A stretch of DNA of 64,000 nucleotides from Bacteroides finegoldii DSM 17565. GTDB lineage: Bacteria; Bacteroidota; Bacteroidia; Bacteroidales; Bacteroidaceae. A model generated the notes under the pieces. It ran no database searches, was not told the origin of the DNA, and saw only the letters and a list, made by a program, of their open reading frames with translations. Position numbers and translations under genes: made by a program. The stretch covers positions 41,621-105,620 of the forward strand of contig NZ_GG688318.1 in the NCBI RefSeq assembly GCF_000156195.1. Reading direction: 5' to 3'. Shown here piece by piece: positions 52,492-61,578 of this stretch (positions are counted from its first letter, which is position 1; each line of letters starts with the position of its first letter).

Positions 52492-53945
52492 ATGTCATGA
52501 GAATACTATTCATAACTATGCTCTGTGTTTTGCTGGTGGGATGCGCCAACAAATCCAGACAACAGACAGCGGGGAATGCTCCGATTTCCGCAAAGGATTC
52601 TATTTATCACCTACCAGACCAGTATTCAGAGTATCCTGGAGGCATAGGGAATTTAATGAAGCAGATAGAAAACAGCATTCAATATCCGGAAGAAGCACGA
52701 AAGAAAGGAGTTGAGGGAAGAGTCATCGTTCAGTTTATCGTAGATGAAAAGGGGAATGTGACGCAGCCACATGTGTTGAAGAGCGTGGAGCCTTCTTTGG
52801 ATAAAGAGGCTTTACGTATTATCCGCTTGTTGCCGCAATGGAAACCGGGAACATGGAAGGGAAAGCCCGTAAAGGTGAAATATATAGTGCCGGTTCTTTT
52901 TAAACTTGAAGAGACGGAGCCGAAGAAAAAGGAAGACAGCACAGTATCTGAACCAACCATTTTGGGCTTGCAGCCGATACCGAAGGATATTCCATCCGGA
53001 AAACGTATGAATCCGGATTCACTGACCATGACTACGGAATTTGCCTATTATCCGCTGTCTGCTACCCAGGTGAACGTTTTTATCCATAACCATTCCCATA
53101 GAATGTATACGTGCGGAGATGAATACAGTCTCGCTTTCTATAATGAAGGCCTGCAGAAATGGGAACCTTTACCCACCAATCCTATTATCGAGGATATGCT
53201 TTGGATGCTGCATCCCGATTACCACCCATCTCGTTTGCAAACTATTGAACTGTACACTTCTGAAATACCCAACCGTCCCGGTAACTATCGGATTTATAAG
53301 ACCTTTAATGGCGGCGAAGTAGCGTATGCCGAATTTGAACTGGTGGACCGAAAAGGAGTGAAAAGATTGAGGAAACTGATTGATGATTATTGGGACAAGA
53401 ACTCTGTTAATCCGTGCGACACGGTTGCCCATAATATCAGTACTACTTGGATAGTACATGATGACGGGGATACCATATTTGTGGGCTTGATGAACAACAC
53501 CCCTCGTTATCAGGAAATGTTTCGACGAAAAGTGGTCAGCTATTCAGCGGTCAGTCATGGAAAGGTTGTAGAGAACGTAGTATTTGACAAGCCTTCTTTT
53601 TCTGACACCCTGCAAGTAACCATGCAGACCGAAAAAGCGGTCTATCCCGTAGGAACAGAAACTATTACGGTTCAACTTACAAACGAAAATCCCAAAGGTC
53701 TGTTCTTTGGAGAGGATTATTGGATTGTCCGCAAAGAAGGGCAACAATGGATTTATTTGCACAATGGTGGGGCGTGGACTGATATAGGATATAGCTTGGA
53801 GAAAGGGCATACCCGTACCTTTACCGCAAGGCTCCGTCCATTGGTCAATGACAACCGTCCCGGAACTTACAGAGTCATCAAGGATATCGGATTTTCCGGA
53901 TCTCGGCAAAAGTGGTATATGGCGGCTGAATTCAGAATCGAATAG
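52488..53945 (+). CDS. Lipoprotein with TonB C-terminal domain and two Ig-like domains
   Basis: 485 residues with lipobox LLVGC (Cys19). Domains in order: TonB_C (about 45-140: EYPGGIGNLMKQIENSIQYP, LLPQWKPGTWKGKPVKVKYI), Ig-like (about 175-285: VNVFIHNHSHRMYTCGDEYS, RPGNYRIYKTF), a SecD-head-like segment (VGLMNNTPRYQEMFRRKVVS), and a second Ig-like domain (about 370-485: ETITVQLTNENPKGLFFGED, YWIVRKEGQQWIYL, RPGTYRVIKDI). ATGA overlap with the preceding gene means translational coupling. It is probably a periplasm-facing or surface lipoprotein; binding partner unknown. Confidence 0.82.
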   Translation: MNVMRILFITMLCVLLVGCANKSRQQTAGNAPISAKDSIYHLPDQYSEYPGGIGNLMKQIENSIQYPEEARKKGVEGRVIVQFIVDEKGNVTQPHVLKSVEPSLDKEALRIIRLLPQWKPGTWKGKPVKVKYIVPVLFKLEETEPKKKEDSTVSEPTILGLQPIPKDIPSGKRMNPDSLTMTTEFAYYPLSATQVNVFIHNHSHRMYTCGDEYSLAFYNEGLQKWEPLPTNPIIEDMLWMLHPDYHPSRLQTIELYTSEIPNRPGNYRIYKTFNGGEVAYAEFELVDRKGVKRLRKLIDDYWDKNSVNPCDTVAHNISTTWIVHDDGDTIFVGLMNNTPRYQEMFRRKVVSYSAVSHGKVVENVVFDKPSFSDTLQVTMQTEKAVYPVGTETITVQLTNENPKGLFFGEDYWIVRKEGQQWIYLHNGGAWTDIGYSLEKGHTRTFTARLRPLVNDNRPGTYRVIKDIGFSGSRQKWYMAAEFRIE

Positions 53946-54073
53946 CAGGCGAAAAATGACGTATGGAAAAATGGTCTATCCGACATTCATCTTTCAGCGA
54001 GTCAGTTATCCTTGCTGACAAGCATTCCGAAGGTAGCCCTATGGCATAAGTTGAATCTCAAAACATACAAGTT

Positions 54074-55162
54074 ATGAAAGCATTTCGACATATTCCGTTT
54101 CAATCACACCCTAACAGCAATGGATTTTCCGTGTGTCTGTTTTTGTTATGCGCCCTGTTTACGGGATGCCAATCGACTTCAACCGTTCTATCTGATAAAG
54201 CAGAACAACCGGCTATCACTCAAAAAGAGGCAGGTGAGCAAGTGATTGAAGCATTAAACAGAGCCTACGGTGTGGATACCATAGGGCTTTTCTTGGATAG
54301 TCCCCGATGCCCTGACTTCGTAGAAGGAATGTTTTACGAAGATTCTCTTCCCGTCTTTCAGATACGAGGAGACACTGCCAAAGCCAGACGCATTCTAGAA
54401 GCGTCCGCTGGGAGCGGTGCCTTCCGGCTGGAAGCCGACACAGAGCATACCTTTACCCAAAAAGAACTAAGGAGCATCCTGGACACTATCAGCAACCGGT
54501 TTCATAGGCTACCCGATGGACCTCTGAAATCCAACATGGACTTTTGGGGAATGGGCAATCATACCGCTTTAGTGTCTTTCAAATTGAATACTCCTGCTGC
54601 CAGACAAGCTTTCAGAAAGCACATCATCGATTCACCGGCAGTATCTTTTGAAGGACCTGAATCACCAATGCCTCATTCTGAAACGGGTGTTTCTGACACT
54701 TTAGGCATTTCACTAAGGCCGGAATACCCGGTTTATTCCACACAAACCTCAAAAGCATCCTTTGTGCTTATCAACCAGAGCAATCGAAATATCATGTGTG
54801 GAGAAGAATATTGCATTACTTACGAGGACGAACAAGGCATATGGCGAGAATTGCCTACCGACAATTTTTTCTTTAGTGTGGGTTACCTTGTTCAACTAGG
54901 CGAATATCGTATCCGTACAGCTTCCCTTTATCCAGAGGTGCATCCGAACAAGCCGGGACGCTATCGTCTCCTTTATCACCTTACCATATTGGACACCCAC
55001 ACAAGAATACAAATGATGACCGAATTCCGCCTGAGTAATGATGAGAAAGAGTGGAAACAGACCAAGAAATTAAAAATACCCATCCATCTTACCATCACAC
55101 AAAACTCGGACAATTCAGCAACCTTTGAAACCTCAGCTGATGAAGAAACGTCCGGTCAATAA
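54074..55162 (+). CDS. Lipoprotein with SecD-head-like module and Ig-like domain
   Basis: 362 residues. Lipobox LFTGC (Cys33). The module LFLDSPRCPDFVEGMFYEDS to ALVSFKLNTPAARQAFRKHI-IDSPAVSFEG fills about 60-200, and an Ig-like domain follows (about 210-325: KASFVLINQSNRNIMCGEEY, CITYEDEQGIWRELP, KPGRYRLLYHLTI). It is closely related to the second half of the gene at 59350 and to the first gene of the run. The C-terminal tail is Ser/Thr-rich. Function unknown. Confidence 0.75.
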   Translation: MKAFRHIPFQSHPNSNGFSVCLFLLCALFTGCQSTSTVLSDKAEQPAITQKEAGEQVIEALNRAYGVDTIGLFLDSPRCPDFVEGMFYEDSLPVFQIRGDTAKARRILEASAGSGAFRLEADTEHTFTQKELRSILDTISNRFHRLPDGPLKSNMDFWGMGNHTALVSFKLNTPAARQAFRKHIIDSPAVSFEGPESPMPHSETGVSDTLGISLRPEYPVYSTQTSKASFVLINQSNRNIMCGEEYCITYEDEQGIWRELPTDNFFFSVGYLVQLGEYRIRTASLYPEVHPNKPGRYRLLYHLTILDTHTRIQMMTEFRLSNDEKEWKQTKKLKIPIHLTITQNSDNSATFETSADEETSGQ

Positions 55163-55181
55163 CCCTAAAAGATATCCATTG

Positions 55182-56024
55182 ATGAAAACGCTATCTGCAT
55201 TTCGACGATTTGTATTCTTTACGACCCTGCTACTGACACCCTTATCGGCTTGGAGCAGTGCACAGCTGGGAGAATGGATTTTCTTCCAAGGGGAGAAATG
55301 GATACTGCTGGACAAACCCATTGAAAAGGATGTTGTTTTAGCCCAGACACTAAACTGGTCTTTGCCAGATGACATCTGCTGTTCTATGGCCAACAGCAGC
55401 GGCTATACAGCTACGTGGGCCATTGAGAAAGGTGAACTGCTATTGTACTGCATCGATTTTGAGACCGATACAAAAGCCGATGTCAGACTCGAAGCCAAGC
55501 AGCTGAAACAAGTGTTCCGTTCCTATTACCGGAAAGGCAAAATCCATGCCCGGTGGTTCAATGGTACACTCAGGATGGCCAAAGGGAAAGTAATCGAATA
55601 CATTCACGACGGATACCTTCGTATGTTTGAAACAGAATGTATCCTGACCATTCAGGAAGGGAAAGTGTTCTGCACTCAAGTCTATCACAACGATAAGCGG
55701 GAAGGCATGCGACTGATAGAGGCACATGAAGAACTTAGCCGCCTGTTTCCGTGGAGCCAATTTCCCAACTACAAGGATAAACATATCGTGTTCAGTGTAA
55801 GAGATTTCAAACTGACATCTGATGGGAAGCTGTTGGATGTATCTGTCTATAACATCTACACGAAGCCGGACACCTTATTGGCAGAGAACAAACAGCGCTC
55901 TCTCATACTTGCCCTAAAAGAAACCCTGAAATCCATCTATCCATGGGAAGTGATTTGCTACAATGGCAAGTATGTCATGCATCCCGAATCTGAAACATTG
56001 AGCATTGTAAGGAAGAAAGAATAG
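55182..56024 (+). CDS. Secreted protein, paralogue of the N-terminal part of the gene at 57438
   Basis: 280 residues from ATG 55182 (MKTLSAFRRFVFFTTLLLTP, signal peptide); an in-frame start at 55125 would overlap the previous gene by 38 nt and lacks a signal at its N-terminus. The mature part has the block LGEWIFFQGEKWILLDKPIE, TATWAIEKGELLLYCIDF and HARWFNGTLRMAKGKVIEYI. The 57438 product has the same order (FIYLQGEEWELLAKPINRDS, CARWFNGELRAGKGELVRYV). Both end with an ETLKSIYPWEVICYNGKYV-type motif. No known domain; it may be the free-standing version of that module. Confidence 0.65.
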   Translation: MKTLSAFRRFVFFTTLLLTPLSAWSSAQLGEWIFFQGEKWILLDKPIEKDVVLAQTLNWSLPDDICCSMANSSGYTATWAIEKGELLLYCIDFETDTKADVRLEAKQLKQVFRSYYRKGKIHARWFNGTLRMAKGKVIEYIHDGYLRMFETECILTIQEGKVFCTQVYHNDKREGMRLIEAHEELSRLFPWSQFPNYKDKHIVFSVRDFKLTSDGKLLDVSVYNIYTKPDTLLAENKQRSLILALKETLKSIYPWEVICYNGKYVMHPESETLSIVRKKE

Positions 56025-56094
56025 CTTTGACAGGCTGAAAGATTATCTTCAGGATAAATACAGTATTGTGCAACCATTAAAATTAGAACGTGAT

Positions 56095-57336
56095 ATGAAA
56101 AGCTTCTTACTATTTGCTACCGGAATTAGTTTGTGCATCCTTATCAGCTGCCAACAGACTTTATCCCACAAACCTTTTGTAGAGTTATCTTCCTTGGAGC
56201 TTTCGGAGGAAGAGATGCCTATGGTATCCATCAGTAATGACTTTGCTTGCAGTTTTTTTCAGAAGATGAATGAACAGGAGAAAGGACAAAGTTTTTTCAT
56301 TTCTCCTCTGAGTGCCCAATTCAATTTAGGGATGCTTGCCAATGGTGCTGCAGGAAAAACATTAGAAGAAATAGCTTCGGTACTTTCCGTTTCTAAGAGT
56401 AAGCCTTCATTGGCCAATAACTACTTTTTAAAACTGATAAGCAATCTGCCTCGATTGGATTCTACGACTGTCTTTCAGTCAGCCAATTCCATCTGGATTC
56501 ATGACAAATCACCTGTGAAGGATTCCTTTCAACAAATAAACCAGCAGTATTTTCTTGCAGAAATACAGAATCTGGATTTTTCTGAACCGAAATCAACAGG
56601 CATTATCAACCGATGGGCAAAGGAACAAACGCAAGGGCGTATTCCTCACATCTTGGATCAAGCACAAGGTAACTGTATTCTCATCAATACGTTGTTCTTC
56701 AAAGGTGGATGGATTTTCCCTTTTGATCCGGCTGAAACCCGGCAGGAATACTTTTATCCTGTGGGTGGAAAGAAGCATCCGGTCAGCATGATGCACCTGT
56801 CTGATCAATGGTTTGCTTTTCATAAAGCGGAATTGTTTGAAATGGCTACTCTCCCTTACGGAAACGATTCGTATGCCATGACAGTAATTCTTCCCAAGAA
56901 AGGTGTATCCATTGACTCCTGTATAGACACATTTAGTGAAGCCAATTGGAAAGCATGGCTGTCTGCATCGGATAGTATAAGTTGTATGCTGGACCTCAAA
57001 TTACCTTCTATCAAGTTGGATTACAAATCCGACATCATTCCTACCTTCCAGAAAATGGGCATCCATGATGCTTTTAATGAAAATTGTGCAGATTTTTCAC
57101 GTATGACAGATATACCTGCCCACATTTCTGAAATCGAACAATTTACCCGATTGGAAGTAACGGAAACAGGCACAGTTGCAGCAGCAGCGACTATTGCAAA
57201 TGTTGTTTTTGAATCATCAATAGTGCCAGAGATTACACCTTATCCATTCCATGTCAATCGTCCATTCTTATTAGTTATCCATGAAAATAAAACAGGTTTA
57301 ATTTTGTTTATGGGAAAGATGATGGATATTCTGTAA
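56095..57336 (+). CDS. Serpin-family lipoprotein protease inhibitor
   Basis: 413 residues from ATG 56095 (MKSFLLFATGISLCILISC, lipobox Cys19). Full serpin fold: FISPLSAQFNLGMLANGAAG KTLEEI, TVFQSANSIWIHD, NRWAKEQTQGRIPHIL, NTLFFKGGWIFPFDPAETR and VNRPFLLVIHENKTGLILF MGK. The hinge TETGTVAAAATI (about 356-367) has the small-residue pattern of inhibitory serpins (G-T-x-A-A-A-A-T), so loop insertion and protease trapping should work. By standard counting P1 would be Glu in FESS, but the stretch to the conserved F-x-x-N-R-P-F is about six residues longer than in antitrypsin, so P1 is uncertain. It sits between paralogous TonB/Ig genes. Confidence 0.92.
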   Translation: MKSFLLFATGISLCILISCQQTLSHKPFVELSSLELSEEEMPMVSISNDFACSFFQKMNEQEKGQSFFISPLSAQFNLGMLANGAAGKTLEEIASVLSVSKSKPSLANNYFLKLISNLPRLDSTTVFQSANSIWIHDKSPVKDSFQQINQQYFLAEIQNLDFSEPKSTGIINRWAKEQTQGRIPHILDQAQGNCILINTLFFKGGWIFPFDPAETRQEYFYPVGGKKHPVSMMHLSDQWFAFHKAELFEMATLPYGNDSYAMTVILPKKGVSIDSCIDTFSEANWKAWLSASDSISCMLDLKLPSIKLDYKSDIIPTFQKMGIHDAFNENCADFSRMTDIPAHISEIEQFTRLEVTETGTVAAAATIANVVFESSIVPEITPYPFHVNRPFLLVIHENKTGLILFMGKMMDIL

Positions 57337-57437
57337 TCTGAAATACTGAGCATTGCAAGGGAGAAAAAATAACTTTAGCAAGCAGAAAGCTTATCTATAG
57401 CATCCGTATTGTATAATCCTCAACATTAGAACGTGAC

Positions 57438-59258
57438 ATGAAGATACCTACATTTTTCAAAAGTCTGATGACAGCTATCATTTTCCTTCTTATTCCTTGG
57501 GAAGGAAAGGCTACCGGACTGTCTGGTGATTTCATCTATCTGCAGGGAGAAGAATGGGAATTGTTGGCCAAGCCCATCAATAGGGATTCTGTTCTGTTTC
57601 ATCGGTTGATGGAATTTTTGCCGGACAACCATTGCATTACTACCGCCAATTGGGAAGGCTATACCGCCTATTGGGAAGTGCAGCAATCTCATCTGTATCT
57701 GCATCATTTGGAAGTCTGTGTCTATGATAAACAGAAAAAAGAAGAGTATTCCCTCACTTATCAGCCAGACCAGTTGAAAGAAGTGTTTCAACCTTATTAT
57801 CAAGACGGAAAAATCTGTGCCCGCTGGTTCAACGGAGAACTTCGTGCCGGGAAAGGTGAGCTGGTGCGTTATGTACACAGCGGCTTCGACCGCAACCTAG
57901 AAACGGAGCAAGTGATGGTGCTTCAACACGGTCGTATAGAAAGCTGCCGGACTTACCATAATACCCTACGGGCTGGCATGAAAATACAGCATGCTCAGGA
58001 TGAAATTATCCGGCGTTTTCCTTGGCATTGCTTTCCGGAATACAAAGGGAAACGCATGACCTTTTGGGTAAATAATATGCAATGCAATTCGGATGGTTGT
58101 CTGGTGGATTTGGATGTAGTGATTATGTCCGTTCGTCCAAAACGGGAAAACATTGATGACAAGAATCATCCTTTGGCAAAAGCATTTAAAGAAGTACTGA
58201 AGAGCATTTATCCTTGGGAGGTGTTGTTTATCAACGGAAAGTACACGATTGAATTTAAGGATTTTGTACTTACCATTTGGGAAGACAAGCTAAAGTCCAC
58301 TCAAGCAAATGATACTACGGAATACACGCTCATAGGCAAAGTCTATGGCGAAGAAGTGCGGCAAATTCTTCCTTACGATGTTGCAAAGAGGCCACTGATT
58401 GCTTCATACTTGACTATGGATGAAAAGCCGTTTCAAGGTTGGCTTACTGATTCTACCGGTACATTCAAAATAGAGCATTTGAAAAGAGGAAAGTATCAGT
58501 TAGTTGCCCAATTTGTCGGCTTAAATTCATGCGACACTCTTGTTACTATACCATTTCAATGTGATACGCTGCGACTTACGCTTCCTCTGTGGTATGAATA
58601 TATAGAAAAATATGATTGCTCACCGACCCTATCTCGTGAATACATAGACAAAGGAAAACCCAATCTGAAGCTCATCATTCCTATTGGAAAAGAAGAGGTT
58701 ATAAGGAAGCATCCCTTTTGGAAAAAATATGGGGTTACGTATATCAGTTCTTTTCCTTTGAAGGAAGATGGTAAACTGGCTTGTCATTTGAGTATTCCCA
58801 ACCATCTGCTGACTGCTTACAACGAAGAAGTTTTCCGGTATTTGGATAAAAAGTTCGGCCAGGAATGGCGTAAGGAAGTACCTCCCGGCATCTTCGGATT
58901 GGATCAGTCTCTGAACGAACTGCATGATTATAACTGGCTTATCAAGACTTTGAGCAGGAAATGTAAATATCCCGTTGCTCAGCAAAAAAGGAACAAGGGT
59001 TGTGTTTTACAGGTGGAATATACTGTGACCCCGGAAGGCTATATCAGCCATGCTACGGTACTCAACCAAGTACCCCGTGCATTCCGAAAGTCAGTGATGC
59101 AAGTTTTTCAATCGCTACGGAATGTACCCACTGTCTTACGCCCCGGAAAAAGCACTCTCAGCATCCTATTCTGGCTGGATAACATGAAAAAATCCCCTAA
59201 AGCAGATGTAATCATTATCGGGTATACCTGGGATGATAAGCCTGTCTTGATGAAATAG
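57438..59258 (+). CDS. Secreted multidomain protein with carboxypeptidase-like and TonB C-terminal domains
   Basis: 606 residues with a signal peptide (MKIPTFFKSLMTAIIFLLIP). Residues ~25-285 repeat the module of the gene at 55182. About 295-390 is a carboxypeptidase-regulatory-like beta-domain (TLIGKVYGEEVRQILPYDVA, FQGWLTDSTGTFKIEHLKRG, KYQLVAQFVG). The C-terminus (about 495-600) is a TonB_C-like domain (RNKGCVLQVEYTVTPEGYIS, SVMQVFQSLRNVPTVLRPGK). That last part is nearly identical at DNA level to the one in the gene at 61579. The role is unknown; the domains suggest an envelope binding protein. Confidence 0.72.
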   Translation: MKIPTFFKSLMTAIIFLLIPWEGKATGLSGDFIYLQGEEWELLAKPINRDSVLFHRLMEFLPDNHCITTANWEGYTAYWEVQQSHLYLHHLEVCVYDKQKKEEYSLTYQPDQLKEVFQPYYQDGKICARWFNGELRAGKGELVRYVHSGFDRNLETEQVMVLQHGRIESCRTYHNTLRAGMKIQHAQDEIIRRFPWHCFPEYKGKRMTFWVNNMQCNSDGCLVDLDVVIMSVRPKRENIDDKNHPLAKAFKEVLKSIYPWEVLFINGKYTIEFKDFVLTIWEDKLKSTQANDTTEYTLIGKVYGEEVRQILPYDVAKRPLIASYLTMDEKPFQGWLTDSTGTFKIEHLKRGKYQLVAQFVGLNSCDTLVTIPFQCDTLRLTLPLWYEYIEKYDCSPTLSREYIDKGKPNLKLIIPIGKEEVIRKHPFWKKYGVTYISSFPLKEDGKLACHLSIPNHLLTAYNEEVFRYLDKKFGQEWRKEVPPGIFGLDQSLNELHDYNWLIKTLSRKCKYPVAQQKRNKGCVLQVEYTVTPEGYISHATVLNQVPRAFRKSVMQVFQSLRNVPTVLRPGKSTLSILFWLDNMKKSPKADVIIIGYTWDDKPVLMK

Positions 59259-59325
59259 ATGGATAGATTGTCGTTTATCTGAAATAAAATCAGCCCATCC
59301 ATTATCCGTCTTTCGTCAAAATACG

Positions 59326-59333
59326 TATCTTTA
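59326..59333 (+). promoter_or_regulatory. -7-like box before the gene at 59350
   Basis: TATCTTTA, one mismatch from TAnnTTTG, 17 nt upstream of the ATG at 59350. Weak evidence for an internal promoter. Confidence 0.3.
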
Positions 59334-59349
59334 CCGAAAAACCATTCCT

Positions 59350-61548
59350 ATGCAGCCTATGAGAACGCGAATATCTTTTTATCGTACAGTCTTATCAGCA
59401 CTTCCGTCAGTCGTGTTGATGCTTGCCATCGGACTTATATGGGTCGGATGTCAGCATAAGCCAATTGCAATCCACCGTGAAAATGGTTGGTATCCTGTAA
59501 CGGGCGACTCCAATGACAGTCTTTCTTTGGAGCCTATCGTTACGACGAAAGATTTCAGTGTTTTACGGTTAGATTCAGATGCCTTTGGTAAATACGTAAT
59601 TTTTGGACAGATACATCCGTATTATATGAACCTATGGGCGGAAGAAACAGAAAAAAACATTGGAAAACAAATTGCTTTTGTGTTTAATGATTCAGTGATA
59701 AGCAACCCCACTGTAAATATGAGAATTGAGAGTGGAAATTTTGCCATAACCTCTTATTGTGACACTTTACTGCCGGGAATTTATGAGGAACTGAATAAGG
59801 AAATCAATCCTTCTTACTCGGACAGTTTAACAAGACTTGCTACTACCCGATTATGGAAGGAAGCGAGAAAATTTAAAAAGACGCTGACGGACACGACCTT
59901 TTTGAAAACCAAGGGAATAATGTCTTATGCCGCTATAGATGTAATGAATGCCAACGGATTTAATCCGCATTATGCCTATAATCAAGTTGTTTATCTCAAA
60001 GCCTTGGATAGAGCTAGAAAGAAAATATCCATAAAGAACGGACATGTGATTTTCCCCTGTCAACGTGGTAAAGACCTGAATATATCAGATGACTTATTTC
60101 TGTTTATACAATCCTTATTTAAAGAGTGGAATCAATGGTTGGATACCGGCAAGCATCAGCTAGTCAAAGATGAAGATGGTTTGTATACTGTTGAGCCACT
60201 TCCTGAAAAGAAGGATAAGCTGGTCTCTGTTTCTCTTCCTTCCACCAAATCTGAGAAACAACCTATAACGGAAGAACCAGTTGACCAAAGAACCGGTCAG
60301 CAAGTAATAGAGGCTTTAAGTAAAGCATATGGTACGGACTCAACAGTAATCGGTGATTTCTTGGACAGTCCGCACTGTCCTGCATTCTTGGAAGGAATGT
60401 TTTTTGATGGTTCTACACTGGTCTTCCAAGTGAGAGGAGATACCACTGTAGCACGGCACACACTGGAAGCAGCCGCAAAAAGCGGTGCTTTCCGGCTAGA
60501 GCCTGCCACGGATGAAAGTTTTACCCAAAAACAGCTGAAAGAAATTAAGGATATCATCTGGAGTAAACGAGAAAAGCTTACAGATGAATACTTGAAATCT
60601 AATATGGCAGGTTGCGGTATAAGTGACCATCATATTTATCAGACTTTCATTATGAATACTCCGGAAGCTCGAAAGGCTTTCCGGGAAAAGATTATCGATT
60701 CACCGGCGGTCATTTTTGAAGGGCCCACTGAAAAAGCCCCCAACAATAGTATGGGTGTTAGCGATACTTTGGGCATCCTGCTGCAATCTGATTATCCGGT
60801 CTTTTCCACTCAGAGCAAACAAGCCACTTTTGTTTTGGTTAATCACAGCAAAGTAACATTACGATCCGGTGCTTATTATTTCTTGACCTATGAAGATGAA
60901 CGAGGGGTATGGCGGGACTTGCCCATTCATGGTTCTTTTCTTGACATCGGTTATATCATTGAGCCAGGAAGAACAAGGCATCTATCCGGTTCTTTGTATC
61001 CGGAAATACATCACAACAAGCCGGGAAGATACCGTTTCTTTTATCCCGTTACTTTTACAGACACCGGAAGAAAGGCTACTTTGATGGCGGAATTCAAGCT
61101 GACAGACAATCCACAAGAATTGGCAGAAGGACAGAAAGAAAAGAGACTTGCCGTACCCTCTACCCAAGATAACCGGTCAGCTGGAACTATAACAACGTCT
61201 GTGCCGGAAGTTCCGACGGATGACAATCACCTTTTTCAAGTAGTAGAATGCATGCCCGAATTTCCCGGAGGAATGAAAGGATGTATGGATTTCATACAGA
61301 AAGAAATGCGCTATCCTGAAGAAGCCAAGAATGCAGGCATTCAAGGACGGGTACATCTGCAATTCATCATCGAGAAAGACGGCACGCCCGCCCAGCCTCG
61401 GATTGTACGTAGCGTTCACCCCTTGTTGGATAAAGAAGCCTTGCGAATTATCCGACAAATGCCGAAGTGGACACCGGGAAAACAAGATGGGAGGCCTCAA
61501 CGAGTCCTTTATACCATACCAATTCAGTTTCGGTTGCCTAAGTCATGA
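59350..61548 (+). CDS. Large lipoprotein: SecD-head-like modules, Ig-like domain and TonB C-terminal domain
   Basis: 732 residues, lipobox LIWVGC (Cys34). Domains in order: a SecDF head-like domain (about 70-150: TEKNIGKQIAFVFNDSVISN PTVNMRIESGNFAIT), a helical stretch (to about 280), a second head-like module (about 320-460: FLDSPHCPAFLEGMFFDGST to ARKAFREKIIDSPAVIFEG), an Ig-like domain (about 475-600: YDERGVW-type YFLTYEDERGVWRDLP, KPGRYRFFYPVTF) and a TonB_C domain (about 640-732: MPEFPGGMKGCMDFIQKEMR, MPKWTPGKQDGRPQRVLYTI). It combines every module seen singly in the neighbours and may represent the ancestral architecture of the run. Confidence 0.78.
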   Translation: MQPMRTRISFYRTVLSALPSVVLMLAIGLIWVGCQHKPIAIHRENGWYPVTGDSNDSLSLEPIVTTKDFSVLRLDSDAFGKYVIFGQIHPYYMNLWAEETEKNIGKQIAFVFNDSVISNPTVNMRIESGNFAITSYCDTLLPGIYEELNKEINPSYSDSLTRLATTRLWKEARKFKKTLTDTTFLKTKGIMSYAAIDVMNANGFNPHYAYNQVVYLKALDRARKKISIKNGHVIFPCQRGKDLNISDDLFLFIQSLFKEWNQWLDTGKHQLVKDEDGLYTVEPLPEKKDKLVSVSLPSTKSEKQPITEEPVDQRTGQQVIEALSKAYGTDSTVIGDFLDSPHCPAFLEGMFFDGSTLVFQVRGDTTVARHTLEAAAKSGAFRLEPATDESFTQKQLKEIKDIIWSKREKLTDEYLKSNMAGCGISDHHIYQTFIMNTPEARKAFREKIIDSPAVIFEGPTEKAPNNSMGVSDTLGILLQSDYPVFSTQSKQATFVLVNHSKVTLRSGAYYFLTYEDERGVWRDLPIHGSFLDIGYIIEPGRTRHLSGSLYPEIHHNKPGRYRFFYPVTFTDTGRKATLMAEFKLTDNPQELAEGQKEKRLAVPSTQDNRSAGTITTSVPEVPTDDNHLFQVVECMPEFPGGMKGCMDFIQKEMRYPEEAKNAGIQGRVHLQFIIEKDGTPAQPRIVRSVHPLLDKEALRIIRQMPKWTPGKQDGRPQRVLYTIPIQFRLPKS

Positions 61549-61578
61549 GCCATTGTTTGATTTAAATTCCATATACAC

